From the IMG/VR virus record IMGVR_UViG_3300043313_000240, positions 1 through 40,506 of that record: a stretch of 40,506 nt of DNA. One strand, written 5' to 3'. The notes under the pieces were generated by a model. That model was not told the origin of the DNA and did no database searches. It saw only the letters and a program-made list of their open reading frames with translations. The DNA comes from a virus. Below, piece by piece: positions 17,278 through 24,429 of the stretch; position 1 is the first letter of the stretch, and the number at the start of each line of letters is the position of its first letter. The position numbers and the translations under genes were made by a program.

Positions 17278-19550
17278 CCCAGCCCTCCGATGCCGTTTGG
17301 CTTCTTCTGCGCCGCCGCCATCTGCCGCTCATTGGCTCTGGCAGCCATGTCCTGCTGCTTGTTCTGGTGCGACTGCGCCATCATCGCTGCCTTCTGCTGC
17401 GCAATCCGCACGTCTTCAGCCTTCTTCACCATCTCCATCTGATGCACTTCGCGGTCGTGCATCTGCTCTTGGCTGGCCTGCACCATCTCCTGCTGCCGAT
17501 CGCCCTGCTTGGCCTGCATCTCGATCTGCTTGATCTGCATCTCGTTCTGCAGCTGCCACTGAACGTGCTTGTCTTTCTGCAGCATCTCGCTGGCCTTCAG
17601 CTTGGCGTCCATTGCGTTCTTGTCGGCGATGGTCTTCTGCTTGAGCTGCTCCAGCTGCATGTCCGCCTTGGCCTTGGCGGTCACGGGGTCGTCGCCCTGC
17701 GGCTGGTCGGCCTTTGCCTTCATCAGCTCAATCAGTTCGTCGATCGCGGCATCGAGCGAGCGGCCCGCGCGGAATGGAGCGGTAGAGAATTTCAGGATCT
17801 CGCCGCAGAACGGCGCCGTCTTCGCATCGTTCTGGATCATGGTCGACAGCTGCGGCAGCAATTGACCAAGCACACCGACGAACTCGGTGCGGCGCTGCTT
17901 CTCGGCGTTCTCGTCCGCCATGATGGTGCTGTCGGTCTCGATGTCGAGCACGAAGCTCTTGGCGCGGTTATCGCCGAGGAACTTCAGCACCTGATCGATC
18001 GTCGGCTCTTCCTGCAGTTTCTGCAGCTTGGCCTGACCCTGCTGCAGTCCCTGTTGTATCTGCTGCGCCTGTGCCGGGTCTTGTTGCTGCGCCTGCTGCA
18101 TCAGCTGCTGCCCCTGCGCCATTGCCTGCTGCAGCGACTGCATCTTCTGCTGCTGCATCTCTTTGGTCGGCAGTTGGGTCTGGCTCATCTCGATGATGGT
18201 GACGGGGTCGAACTTCTCGGTGATGATCTCGCTCGTTATCTCGACGAGGTCGCGCGCCAAGCGCACCATCTCCTGCTGCTTGTCGCGGATGCGGGTCGAG
18301 CCGTACTGGGTCTTGAGCTGCTGGGCGCCGAGCGTTTCATTTGGGTCGGTCGCGCCGCGCATGATGTCCGACAGTCCCATGATCTGGTAGATGTCCTCGA
18401 TCACCTGTTTGCGCAGCGCGACCAAGGCCGTGATCGTCGTCGCGATCATGTCGATCGGCAGCCAGATGATGACTTCCTTGGTTCCACCAAACGCCGCCCA
18501 GTTGCTGATCGGCACTAGCATGCGGGCCGATGAATGCGTCTTGACCGCGGTCTCGATCGCCTCCGCAAGCTCACTGGTACCGGCGGGGTAGAAGCCCTTG
18601 GCCTCGACCGCGTCGCTCAAGGCGTGGATGCGGCCCGTCAACAAGTTGATCTCATCCAACTGATCCTTGTACTGCAGCACGTCGGGGACAGGGATCAGAG
18701 AGCCGCGCTGTACTGTACCGTAAGCGGGCGGCGGGCACGGAAAGAAGTTCTGCAACTCCAGATGCGGGTCGTCCTCATCGAGGATGTCCTCGCAGCCGTG
18801 GCTGACCCACAGCACGCGGCGTGATCCCTTGTGCCAGATCTCCCAGAATTTGGCCCGCTCGCGGTTGTCGGCGCCGCCGACCTCGGCAGCCTCCTTGTCG
18901 ACCTTGTACTCGGCCTCCTGATAGGCGTCGCCGCTGTGCTTGTGGAAGCGTTTACGCGCCTCGCCGCGCGTCATGTAGGAGGCAGCCGCAACCCAGCCCA
19001 CCTCGCGCCAATTACGGCTGATGCTGTGCAGGAAGTCGCGCCTGCCCTTGAAGTCTATACACACTTTTTCGTGGTCGTAGGTGCCATCACCCTTGCCGCT
19101 CTCGTAGCGGCACCACGCCACGCCGCGGTTGTTCATCGAGACGTCGTCGCGCACCAGCAGCATCAGGTCATTGATGCGCGTGAGATCGAACGCGACCACG
19201 ACACAACGCTCCATCACCTCGGAGGCGGCTTGATAGACCGGCCTGCGGTCCTTGAATTTGGGCGTCACCACCGGCACCGGCGGCTTGGCGTAGATGCTGG
19301 GTTTCAGAACTTCGCAGTTCGCCCAGAACATCTGAAACTCTTTGTCGCGCGCCATGCCCGACAGGCGCTCAAGGCTGGCGTATTGCCGGTCGATCTTGTC
19401 GCAGTGGTTATTCCAGCTCTCGAACGCGTCCTCGCTTTCGAGCAGCAGGTTGAGCCACGCCTTGGCCTTCTTCGGCTCCATCGCCGGATTGTAGTCCTGG
19501 TCCTCATGGCGGACGTCTTCGTCGACCGGCTTGACGGGTTCATCAACCAT
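17274..19550 (-). CDS. Portal protein (P22-like podovirus portal)
   Basis: 758 residues, close to the P22 portal (725). The N-terminal crown/wing region contains MEPKKAKAWLNLLLESEDAFESWNNHCDKIDRQYASLERL and VLKPSIYAKPPVPVVTPKFKDR, a hallmark of this portal group, then VLWVSHGCEDILDEDDPHLELQNFFPCPPPAYGTV and DVLQYKDQLDEINLLTGRIHALSDAVEAKG. From about residue 450 a long Gln-rich coiled coil runs almost to the C-terminus, like the P22 barrel. It forms the dodecameric DNA channel at one capsid vertex and docks the terminase. It lies downstream of terminase, as usual. Confidence 0.88.
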   Translation of the reverse strand: MVDEPVKPVDEDVRHEDQDYNPAMEPKKAKAWLNLLLESEDAFESWNNHCDKIDRQYASLERLSGMARDKEFQMFWANCEVLKPSIYAKPPVPVVTPKFKDRRPVYQAASEVMERCVVVAFDLTRINDLMLLVRDDVSMNNRGVAWCRYESGKGDGTYDHEKVCIDFKGRRDFLHSISRNWREVGWVAAASYMTRGEARKRFHKHSGDAYQEAEYKVDKEAAEVGGADNRERAKFWEIWHKGSRRVLWVSHGCEDILDEDDPHLELQNFFPCPPPAYGTVQRGSLIPVPDVLQYKDQLDEINLLTGRIHALSDAVEAKGFYPAGTSELAEAIETAVKTHSSARMLVPISNWAAFGGTKEVIIWLPIDMIATTITALVALRKQVIEDIYQIMGLSDIMRGATDPNETLGAQQLKTQYGSTRIRDKQQEMVRLARDLVEITSEIITEKFDPVTIIEMSQTQLPTKEMQQQKMQSLQQAMAQGQQLMQQAQQQDPAQAQQIQQGLQQGQAKLQKLQEEPTIDQVLKFLGDNRAKSFVLDIETDSTIMADENAEKQRRTEFVGVLGQLLPQLSTMIQNDAKTAPFCGEILKFSTAPFRAGRSLDAAIDELIELMKAKADQPQGDDPVTAKAKADMQLEQLKQKTIADKNAMDAKLKASEMLQKDKHVQWQLQNEMQIKQIEMQAKQGDRQQEMVQASQEQMHDREVHQMEMVKKAEDVRIAQQKAAMMAQSHQNKQQDMAARANERQMAAAQKKPNGIGGLG

Positions 19551-19731
19551 TATCCACCGCCTTTAGTGGCGGGATTAGCGCCTGCTTGACCGTCAGGCAC
19601 GCCTCGTTGACGCGCCCGCCATTGACGCCGTACAGCATCGCGAGATCCTGCTGATCGATCTGGCGCACATAGTGCATGAACGCCACCGTGATCTTTTCCT
19701 CAAACGTCAGTGCGGTCTTGCGCTCAGTCAT
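19543..19731 (-). CDS. Small HTH-like protein between terminase and portal
   Basis: 62 residues, overlapping the portal start by 8 nt. The stretch TFEEKITVAFMHYVRQIDQQDLAMLYGVNGGRVNEACLTV looks like a simple three-helix DNA-binding unit (recognition helix near GVNGGRVNEAC). Similar short proteins occur beside terminase genes in related phages; a role as packaging cofactor or regulator is inference. Confidence 0.6.
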   Translation of the reverse strand: MTERKTALTFEEKITVAFMHYVRQIDQQDLAMLYGVNGGRVNEACLTVKQALIPPLKAVDNG

Positions 19732-20011
19732 GTCGCTTCGCCTCCATGCGATCGAGCCGCCAGTTCCAGTATCTCATGACGTGATCGTTCTGCTGCGGGT
19801 CCGATGGCGGCGGCAGCGGCGCGAGATCCCACGTCGGGCTCGGCACCTCGAACGGCGTCATCGCATTCGTCACCACGTCTGGCATCACGTTCGACACCGC
19901 GGGCAGCGTGTCGTCAGCGCCGTACCAGTGCCCGCTGAACATCGGGTCGCGGTTGGCCAGGCCGCCGATCGACACTTCCAGTGGCCTGTGGCGCTGCCGG
20001 TTGATCTTCAT
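19724..20011 (-). CDS. Small hypothetical protein
   Basis: 95 residues; ATGA overlap with the upstream gene and 8-nt overlap with the next. Basic N-terminus (MKINRQRHRPLEV), a Pro-rich centre (FEVPSPTWDLAPLPPPSDPQQ) and a C-terminal aromatic helix (HVMRYWNWRLDRMEAKRHD). No family was recognised. Its place in the packaging block suggests a head-assembly or connector accessory. Confidence 0.6.
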   Translation of the reverse strand: MKINRQRHRPLEVSIGGLANRDPMFSGHWYGADDTLPAVSNVMPDVVTNAMTPFEVPSPTWDLAPLPPPSDPQQNDHVMRYWNWRLDRMEAKRHD

Positions 20012-20214
20012 GTCGGATCGCCTTTGATGGCTATCTCCACATCCTCGCCCTCCGGAGGCACGACGCGCGCACGCTTGAATGCCTCACGCGTGCACGTCTC
20101 CGGGTCGTGCCCTTGCGCTTCCAGCTCCAGCAGGGCGACGCAAATGGTGGTGAATTGCTTCGGTGTGACGTACTGCGTTTTCATAGCCGTAGGTGTGACG
20201 TACTGCGTTTTCAT
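20008..20214 (-). CDS. Small protein with a duplicated start region
   Basis: 68 residues from ATG 20214, which overlaps the terminase stop (ATGA). A perfect 30-bp tandem duplication makes the N-terminus read MKTQYVTPTA-MKTQYVTPKQ, so a second equally placed ATG lies at 20184. The rest is a short helical domain (FTTICVALLELEAQGHDPETCTREAFKRARVV). Function unknown. Before the duplication the gene presumably encoded 58 residues. Confidence 0.65.
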   Translation of the reverse strand: MKTQYVTPTAMKTQYVTPKQFTTICVALLELEAQGHDPETCTREAFKRARVVPPEGEDVEIAIKGDPT

Positions 20215-20221
20215 AGCCGTA
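20162..20221. repeat. Perfect 30-bp tandem duplication at the terminase stop/start overlap
   Basis: Bases 20162-20191 and 20192-20221 are identical. Each copy holds the CTATGA overlap in which the large-terminase stop (TGA) and the next ATG share bases. Thirty bp is ten codons, so the downstream frame is kept. The lack of any difference between copies suggests a recent event. Confidence 0.9.
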
Positions 20222-21578
20222 TGCCCTTGTTGAGCGTCTCGACGGGCGGCGCGAGGCGCCAGCCCGTCAGCTTGGGCTCCTTCGGCACGATCCGCGGCGC
20301 GGGCTTGTAGCTCATAGCGAGGTATCGGAAGGCGTCGGCAGGATGCGATGTCCAGTCATGAAGGGGATTGGATTTGAAAGCCTTGGTGTCGTCGTCCCAC
20401 TCTCGTCGATACTGCTCAAGCGCAGATATCCCGCCGTCTTCGCAGCGTGGATGAAAGACGCACAGCGGCAGCATGCGTCGGACGGCGTTGATGCCGTCCT
20501 CCACCGTAGACATGGGTACGAGCATGGGGTGAAGTCCAAGACTGGACATGGTTTCAACTCGGGTTCGTCCGCTTCCCCATTCTTTGACCTTGGCGTCGTG
20601 GGGAACATAATCACTGCCATGTTGCCACCCGTGCTCGTCGTGGATACGATTGATCTCGTCGCGGAAATACTCGACGCCGACATTGCTCGCCGCGATGTGG
20701 TGTAGCAGCACTATCTGCGAGCCCTGTGCCTGCCAAAACCATATCGACGTGTCGTCACGTACACCCAGATCCCAAGCACGATGGACAGGTCGATCAGGTA
20801 GCGCCTCACACGGCAGTATTCGCCCCTCGGCTCGCACGTTGGCCATTTCCATCGCGTAGAACGAGCCCAGGACCATCGCATTGAAGCTGACCTCGTACTC
20901 TTGCTCGTAGGCTGCCCGCCCGGCGTCCTCGCCGTACAGCGCATTGTACTCCTCGCGCGCGTCACGCTGTTGCTCTGCCGTCAGTGCGCCGGTGCTCGAC
21001 ACTGGCAGTAGCTCGGAGAACCAGCCCGGCCTGTTCATCGCGTAGTCGTACATTGACTTGGCGTGGTTGCGTCCGCGCGGTGTCGTAATGAATAATGCGA
21101 AGCCATCGTTTTCTTCAATCATCGGGCGCATGTACGCCCACGCCGATGGATTGCTCAGTGCGTACTCGCTGAACACCACACCGGCTGCCGACGAGCCGAC
21201 CGTACGGCTGTATTGATCGCTGCCAATGCACTGCCACGTACTTCCGTTAATCAACCGGATAAACATCTCGCTGTCGTTGGTCGATGCGCGCAGCTCGATC
21301 GGGAACGCCTCGTCGATGCGCCTGTTTCCCGTGTGCGGATTAACAGAAGTCCATATCGCCTTGCGGGCCTGCGCGTACTCGGGCAGGCAGTGCCAGTAGT
21401 TACCGACTTTCCGAAACGCTGCAACCGCGGTGTGATGAAGCGCGATCTCGTCCTTGCCAGCACGGCGATGCCAGACCGCGATCGCGCGCTTGCCACCGTC
21501 GTGCAGATAATTCCACAGCGGCATCTGGTGAGGTCTTGGCGACCAACCGACGCTCGGTATCTGCACGCGCATGTTCAT
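20211..21578 (-). CDS. terL: Terminase large subunit
   Basis: 455 residues, the ATPase-nuclease motor that packages DNA through the portal. The ATPase has Walker A WHRRAGKD (36-43), Walker B AGVVFSE (132-138; Ser-Glu in place of the usual Asp-Glu) and coupling motif ITTPRG (164-169). The RNase H-like nuclease has Asp270 (AWDLGVRDD), Asp328 (VPHDAKVKEWG) and Asp415 (SHPADAFRYLA), the expected acidic triad. Length is typical. The start overlaps the small upstream gene by 4 nt and the stop overlaps the next start. Confidence 0.93.
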   Translation of the reverse strand: MNMRVQIPSVGWSPRPHQMPLWNYLHDGGKRAIAVWHRRAGKDEIALHHTAVAAFRKVGNYWHCLPEYAQARKAIWTSVNPHTGNRRIDEAFPIELRASTNDSEMFIRLINGSTWQCIGSDQYSRTVGSSAAGVVFSEYALSNPSAWAYMRPMIEENDGFALFITTPRGRNHAKSMYDYAMNRPGWFSELLPVSSTGALTAEQQRDAREEYNALYGEDAGRAAYEQEYEVSFNAMVLGSFYAMEMANVRAEGRILPCEALPDRPVHRAWDLGVRDDTSIWFWQAQGSQIVLLHHIAASNVGVEYFRDEINRIHDEHGWQHGSDYVPHDAKVKEWGSGRTRVETMSSLGLHPMLVPMSTVEDGINAVRRMLPLCVFHPRCEDGGISALEQYRREWDDDTKAFKSNPLHDWTSHPADAFRYLAMSYKPAPRIVPKEPKLTGWRLAPPVETLNKGIRL

Positions 21579-21835
21579 GGCTTTTTCTTCTTCGCGTATT
21601 CAGCTGCGATGTCGCGCAGGATGACTTCGACCTTGCCCTCGATCTTGCTTTCGGTCGGCTGATTTGGTTTGCCCCAGCCGCGGTCGAGTAGCGCGATCGC
21701 AGCGGAGACGCGCGCCGCATCGCTCTCACCGTTAGTGGCGATGCCGCCCAGCGTGAGGATCGACGCCTCGGTCCAGCCGCGGGCCAGCGACTTGATATCA
21801 GTTGGCATTTTCTTTTTTGGCGTAGGATCAGGCAC
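21575..21835 (-). CDS. Putative small terminase subunit / packaging protein
   Basis: 86 residues from GTG 21835, four bases after the upstream stop, with GAGGGTG ten bases before. The core SLARGWTEASILTLGGIATNGESDAARVSAAIALLDRGWGKPNQ is a helical module that I associate with small genes immediately upstream of large terminases in rhizobial-type phages. Ends are Lys-rich (PKKKMP, AEYAKKKKP). Assignment as small terminase rests on position and size, not on a catalytic motif; an ATG at 21808 is an alternative start. Confidence 0.6.
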   Translation of the reverse strand: MPDPTPKKKMPTDIKSLARGWTEASILTLGGIATNGESDAARVSAAIALLDRGWGKPNQPTESKIEGKVEVILRDIAAEYAKKKKP

Positions 21836-21839
21836 TTAC

Positions 21840-22022
21840 TTAGCCACCCTCTAGCTTGCGCAGACGTTCTTGAATTTGCTCGATTTTTTCGTCTATCTGC
21901 AGCTCCAGAATGTAAAGCTGGGCGTCGATACCATCGATAAACGCGCGTAGATCCGCGTTCGATTGCTCGATCGCCTGTCGTTTTGCATCGTCGATCAGCG
22001 GCTCTATTTTTCCGTAGGCCAA
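21840..22022 (-). CDS. Small coiled-coil protein at the head of the late block
   Basis: 60 residues if started at TTG 22022, which has GGGGG five bases upstream; an upstream TTG at 22034 would add four residues but abuts the terminator T-run. There is no ATG. The chain is one long helix: KRQAIEQSNADLRAFIDGIDAQLYILELQIDEKIEQIQERLRKLEGG. It may be a packaging or assembly helper. The weak start lowers confidence that it is translated efficiently. Confidence 0.5.
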   Translation of the reverse strand: MAYGKIEPLIDDAKRQAIEQSNADLRAFIDGIDAQLYILELQIDEKIEQIQERLRKLEGG

Positions 22023-22038
22023 GCGATCCCCCAACGCG

Positions 22039-22080
22039 AAAAAGGCGCGCCTGCGCCCGGATACGGGAACATGCGCGCCT
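22039..22080 (-). terminator. Rho-independent terminator between regulators and late block
   Basis: On the minus strand AGGCGCGC (22080-22073) pairs with GCGCGCCT (22050-22043). An inner CCCG/CGGG hairpin sits in the loop, and T residues follow (22043-22039). It ends the two-gene regulator unit and lies 17 bp before the first late gene, so late expression would need read-through or an internal promoter. Confidence 0.85.
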
Positions 22081-22109
22081 CAAGGGGTGGCGTCAAGTTG
22101 CTGGGGCGC

Positions 22110-22361
22110 CTACCAGCGTTTGTGGGGGTCGGCCTTCCACGGCGGCACGATGAGCTGGACGCCGAGGTCGCGGACGGCGCGGAGTAGCATGGCGTGGGCT
22201 TCTGGCACCTGCGCCGTGCCCCGCCTGTAGCGGGCCGCCGTGGTGGTGGAGATCCCGAGGTAACGTGCACAGGCTGCCATGGACAGGTTGAGATCCGCTA
22301 GGATCTCGTTGAACTGTGCCGAGGACATGGTGCGATCGAGCTGCCAGAGGTGCTTGGTCAT
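22110..22361 (-). CDS. HTH transcriptional regulator (Cro/CI or antitoxin-like)
   Basis: 83 residues; ATGA overlap with the upstream gene. The segment FNEILADLNLSMAACARYLGISTTTAARYRRGTAQVPEAHAMLLRAV fits a lambda-repressor-like helix-turn-helix (turn near LGIST, recognition helix TTAARYRRG). It is the second gene of a unit whose promoter carries a palindromic operator in its spacer, so autoregulation is a reasonable inference. Immediately downstream is the terminator guarding the late block. Confidence 0.75.
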   Translation of the reverse strand: MTKHLWQLDRTMSSAQFNEILADLNLSMAACARYLGISTTTAARYRRGTAQVPEAHAMLLRAVRDLGVQLIVPPWKADPHKRW

Positions 22362-22555
22362 TGCACCTGCTCCAGCTCGTTGTTGAGGTCGGCGATCGCG
22401 GACAGGACGGTATCGCCAATGCCATAGACGCGAATGTGACCATTCTCTTCGTCAACATCATCGGGGAGGTAGGCCATGAAGCAACCATGCGTAGGCTTTT
22501 CAACAGTCACGCGGCTACCGTCGGCGGGGAAGTATATCGTCTGGGTGTTCGACAT
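22358..22555 (-). CDS. Small acidic hypothetical protein
   Basis: 65 residues from ATG 22555, chosen because GGAG lies six bases upstream; a longer frame to 22582 would have an unusual start inside the leader. It reads MSNTQTIYFPADGSRVTVEKPTHGCFMAYLPDDVDEENGHIRVYGIGDTVLSAIADLNNELEQ. Similar short proteins with this 'GIGDTVLSAIADLN' ending look like HicB-like partial folds, but no firm match can be claimed. First gene of the regulator operon. Confidence 0.65.
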   Translation of the reverse strand: MSNTQTIYFPADGSRVTVEKPTHGCFMAYLPDDVDEENGHIRVYGIGDTVLSAIADLNNELEQVQ

Positions 22556-22582
22556 TTGATGCTCCGGTTTGTGTAGGAGCAC

Positions 22583-22612
22583 ACCATACGGTCAAATTGA
22601 CCGGGGTGTCAA
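22583..22612 (-). promoter_or_regulatory. Promoter with palindromic operator in its spacer
   Basis: On the minus strand TTGACA (22612-22607) and TATGGT (22588-22583) are 18 bp apart, a good sigma70-type promoter for the 22555-22110 unit. The spacer holds the 15-bp palindrome CGGTCAAATTGACCG (22589-22603). A further GTCAA (22608-22612) continues the pattern. A repressor bound here would block RNA polymerase. Confidence 0.75.
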
Positions 22613-22648
22613 TCTGCTATCTTTGGAATAATTTTCTCTTTTATTGTG

Positions 22649-22677
22649 TTGACGGCAGCGTCAGAATGAGAGATACC
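22649..22677 (+). promoter_or_regulatory. Candidate promoter for the 22715-23424 unit
   Basis: ttgacg (22649-22654) is followed after 17 bp by gataccaat (from 22672). The -35 is good; the -10 is weak. It is the only candidate in the 159-bp divergent gap for the plus-strand genes. The leader then has cacacaacggag, seen before other plus-strand units. Confidence 0.45.
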
Positions 22678-22714
22678 AATAGCACTGAAGCTATCCACAC
22701 AACGGAGTTACCCA

Positions 22715-22945
22715 ATGTCCTCGATCCACACCCTCATCGACCTCTTCACCGCCGCCCCGACCCTCGCCAACGCCAAGAAGGTCGTCGCCAAGGTCACCCA
22801 CCACCCGATGACCGCCTGCCTCGTCCTCGCCGACGGCACCGCCCAGATCGAGAAGGCGAAGGCGCTCGTCGCCTCCGTCACCCCGCTCGCCGCCGCCACC
22901 ACCTGCAAGATCGCCGAAGCCGCCGACCGCCTGAAGGGGGGCTGA
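22715..22945 (+). CDS. Small hypothetical early protein
   Basis: 76 residues with GGAG eight bases before the ATG. Helical and Ala-rich (LIDLFTAAPTLANAKKVVAKVTHHPMTACLVLADGTAQIEKAKALVASV). No family was recognised. First of three short plus-strand genes. Codon choice is extremely GC-rich at third positions, suggesting strong expression in the host. Confidence 0.7.
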   Translation: MSSIHTLIDLFTAAPTLANAKKVVAKVTHHPMTACLVLADGTAQIEKAKALVASVTPLAAATTCKIAEAADRLKGG

Positions 22946-22948
22946 ACC

Positions 22949-23122
22949 ATGAAGCTGTACGTCGTCACCATCGCCGACCGCCACCCCGCCGCTGGCGAAG
23001 TCGCCTCCACCATCGAGGTGGAGGCCGCCAACAAGAAGGAGGCGATCGCCAAGGCCCGTGGCCTGACCCCGTGGCGCAGCCGCTACGACAGCCCGGTCAC
23101 CTACCGCGCCACCGAGATCTAA
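22949..23122 (+). CDS. Small hypothetical early protein (57 residues)
   Basis: 57 residues, three bases after the previous stop; AAGGGGGG in the end of that gene serves as ribosome site. It reads MKLYVVTIADRHPAAGEVAS then TIEVEAANKKEAIAKARG, a small beta-beta-alpha pattern (strand, strand, helix) common in phage accessory proteins. Function unknown. A strong hairpin follows directly. Confidence 0.7.
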   Translation: MKLYVVTIADRHPAAGEVASTIEVEAANKKEAIAKARGLTPWRSRYDSPVTYRATEI

Positions 23123-23127
23123 CGCAC

Positions 23128-23150
23128 AGGCGGGCCGCGCTGGCCCGCCT
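23128..23150 (+). terminator. Perfect hairpin between small early genes
   Basis: AGGCGGGCC (23128-23136) pairs perfectly with GGCCCGCCT (23142-23150) over a five-base loop. No T-run follows, so it is a weak or Rho-dependent terminator, or an mRNA-stabilising/processing hairpin in the 59-bp gap. Confidence 0.5.
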
Positions 23151-23181
23151 AGACCCCTTCCACACACAACGGAGCTACCCC

Positions 23182-23424
23182 ATGACCACCACCGTACACA
23201 CCGTCAATCACACCGGGTCCGACGAGTTCTCCATCCACGTTCTGGGTCGCCGTGAGCAGCCCGAAGTGGTTGCCATCTTCACCAAGGGCGACAAGCGCGA
23301 GAACCGCGCTAACGCCCTGAAGGCTGCGCGCCAGCTGGCGTTCGAGTTGCGCTGCAAGGTGGCCATGAACCACGGCATCTCGGCCCGGCGGTTCGATGAG
23401 TTCCTGCCGAAGGATTTCCGCTAA
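23182..23424 (+). CDS. Small hypothetical early protein
   Basis: 80 residues; GGAG eight bases before the ATG in a leader (cacacaacggagctacccc) nearly identical to that of the gene at 22715. It reads MTTTVHTVNHTGSDEFSIHVLGRREQPEVVAIFTKGDKRENRANALKAARQLAFEL. Function unknown. Its stop overlaps the stop of the convergent gene on the other strand. Confidence 0.7.
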   Translation: MTTTVHTVNHTGSDEFSIHVLGRREQPEVVAIFTKGDKRENRANALKAARQLAFELRCKVAMNHGISARRFDEFLPKDFR

Positions 23425-24026
23425 CCGAGGTCGGGCAGGGGGTCGTCGAGCGTATCCTCCCGCCTGACGCCGTCGCGGATACCGTCGAGGGGGTCGCCGA
23501 TCGACTGGCGGATCTGGGTGACGGTGGCGCCGGGGAATGTGACCTTGACGGCAGTCACCTCGTGGTAATTCTGCAACATGCGGGCGATCTCCTCCAAATC
23601 GTAGACGACGACCTTGCGACCGCTGGTCACGACGGCGTGGGCCTCCTCCCGTGACCTTACGAGGGCCACCACGGTGCCATCCGCGAGCGCCGTCTCCCAG
23701 ACCACTGGCGCCAGCGGTAACGCGCCAGCGGCCTTGGCTGCCCGGTCCAGCGCCCACCACGCCACGGTCATGCGCCGTGCTTCGGTGATCACCTCCTGCA
23801 GCTTGCCGTTCTGGATCGCCGTCTGGAGCCTGAACCGCTGCCGGTCGAACTTCTCGCGGAGTTCCACATCGACCAGCAGGCGCAGGCGGCCTGCTCCCCA
23901 GTATTGCTCTAGGTCGATCGCCACGGCATCTGCGCCATCGATCGCCGCCTGTCCAGTCAGGTAGGTTCCATAGGAGCTGTCCCAGCGGTTGCTGGTTGGC
24001 CGCGCCTGTTCCTTAATTTTAGACAT
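23421..24026 (-). CDS. Hypothetical protein downstream of origin region
   Basis: 201 residues from ATG 24026, with CCGAGGTG just upstream; the longer frame to 24110 would overlap most of the 58-residue gene and has no ribosome site. It contains VAIDLEQYWGAGRLRLLVDVELREKFDRQRFRLQTAIQNGKLQEVITEARRM, a helical region with basic face, and a C-terminal segment GATVTQIRQSIGDPLDGIRDGVRREDTLDD. No known family. It is the last gene of the replication unit and may be a nucleic-acid-related accessory. Confidence 0.65.
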   Translation of the reverse strand: MSKIKEQARPTSNRWDSSYGTYLTGQAAIDGADAVAIDLEQYWGAGRLRLLVDVELREKFDRQRFRLQTAIQNGKLQEVITEARRMTVAWWALDRAAKAAGALPLAPVVWETALADGTVVALVRSREEAHAVVTSGRKVVVYDLEEIARMLQNYHEVTAVKVTFPGATVTQIRQSIGDPLDGIRDGVRREDTLDDPLPDLG

Positions 24027-24195
24027 GGGGCACCTCGGACAGTAGCCGACGCCGGTGAGCCGTCGCCTGCTCCAGCCGCTTCTCAGCTTGTGCCAGCAAC
24101 TCTTGGACACGCACCAGTTCCCGCCGCAGATCTTTCACGTCCTCGGCAGCATCAACTTGCTCCATCATACTTGCCGCTAGCCATCTTCCGTCCAT
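24019..24195 (-). CDS. Small coiled-coil protein (58 residues)
   Basis: 58 residues with a near-consensus AGGAGGTTACC directly before ATG 24195, and an 8-nt overlap with the next gene. It reads MDGRWLAASMMEQVDAAEDVKDL then RRELVRVQELLAQAEKRLEQ, one amphipathic helix of leucine-zipper type. It sits between the iteron region and the 201-residue gene. Function unknown; the strong ribosome site supports that it is real. Confidence 0.75.
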   Translation of the reverse strand: MDGRWLAASMMEQVDAAEDVKDLRRELVRVQELLAQAEKRLEQATAHRRRLLSEVPHV

Positions 24196-24235
24196 GGTAA
24201 CCTCCTACACCAATAAGTTGTACTCAACCCGACAC

Positions 24236-24257
24236 GGGCAGCTCCAAAAAGCTGCCC
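24236..24257. terminator. Hairpin downstream of the PrimPol-helicase gene
   Basis: GGGCAGCT (24236-24243) pairs perfectly with AGCTGCCC (24250-24257), six-base loop. On the plus strand it is followed by TTT; on the minus strand the loop is U-rich. It may be a weak terminator or part of the origin structure. Confidence 0.45.
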
Positions 24258-24272
24258 TTTAGGGTGGGTTTT

Positions 24273-24418
24273 GTCCGTACTCACATCCGCAAGCAATATC
24301 AATAACTTGCAGATACACTTCCGCTCACTTCCGCAAAAAGTTACTTCCGCTTACTTCCGCACGTCTTTACAATGGCTTAAGCGCGGAAGTGAGTTTTCCA
24401 TCTAACCGTTACTTCCGC
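24273..24418. repeat. acttccgc iterons, probable replication origin
   Basis: Exact acttccgc occurs at 24317, 24327, 24343, 24353 and 24411, with an inverted copy (gcggaagt) at 24383-24390 and a one-mismatch copy (acatccgc) at 24273. Pairs are spaced 10 bp, one helical turn. The cluster fills the gap just after the PrimPol-helicase gene. Iterons beside replication-initiator genes are typical initiator-binding sites of phages and plasmids; origin function is inferred. Confidence 0.8.
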
Positions 24419-24429
24419 ATTTCACTCAA

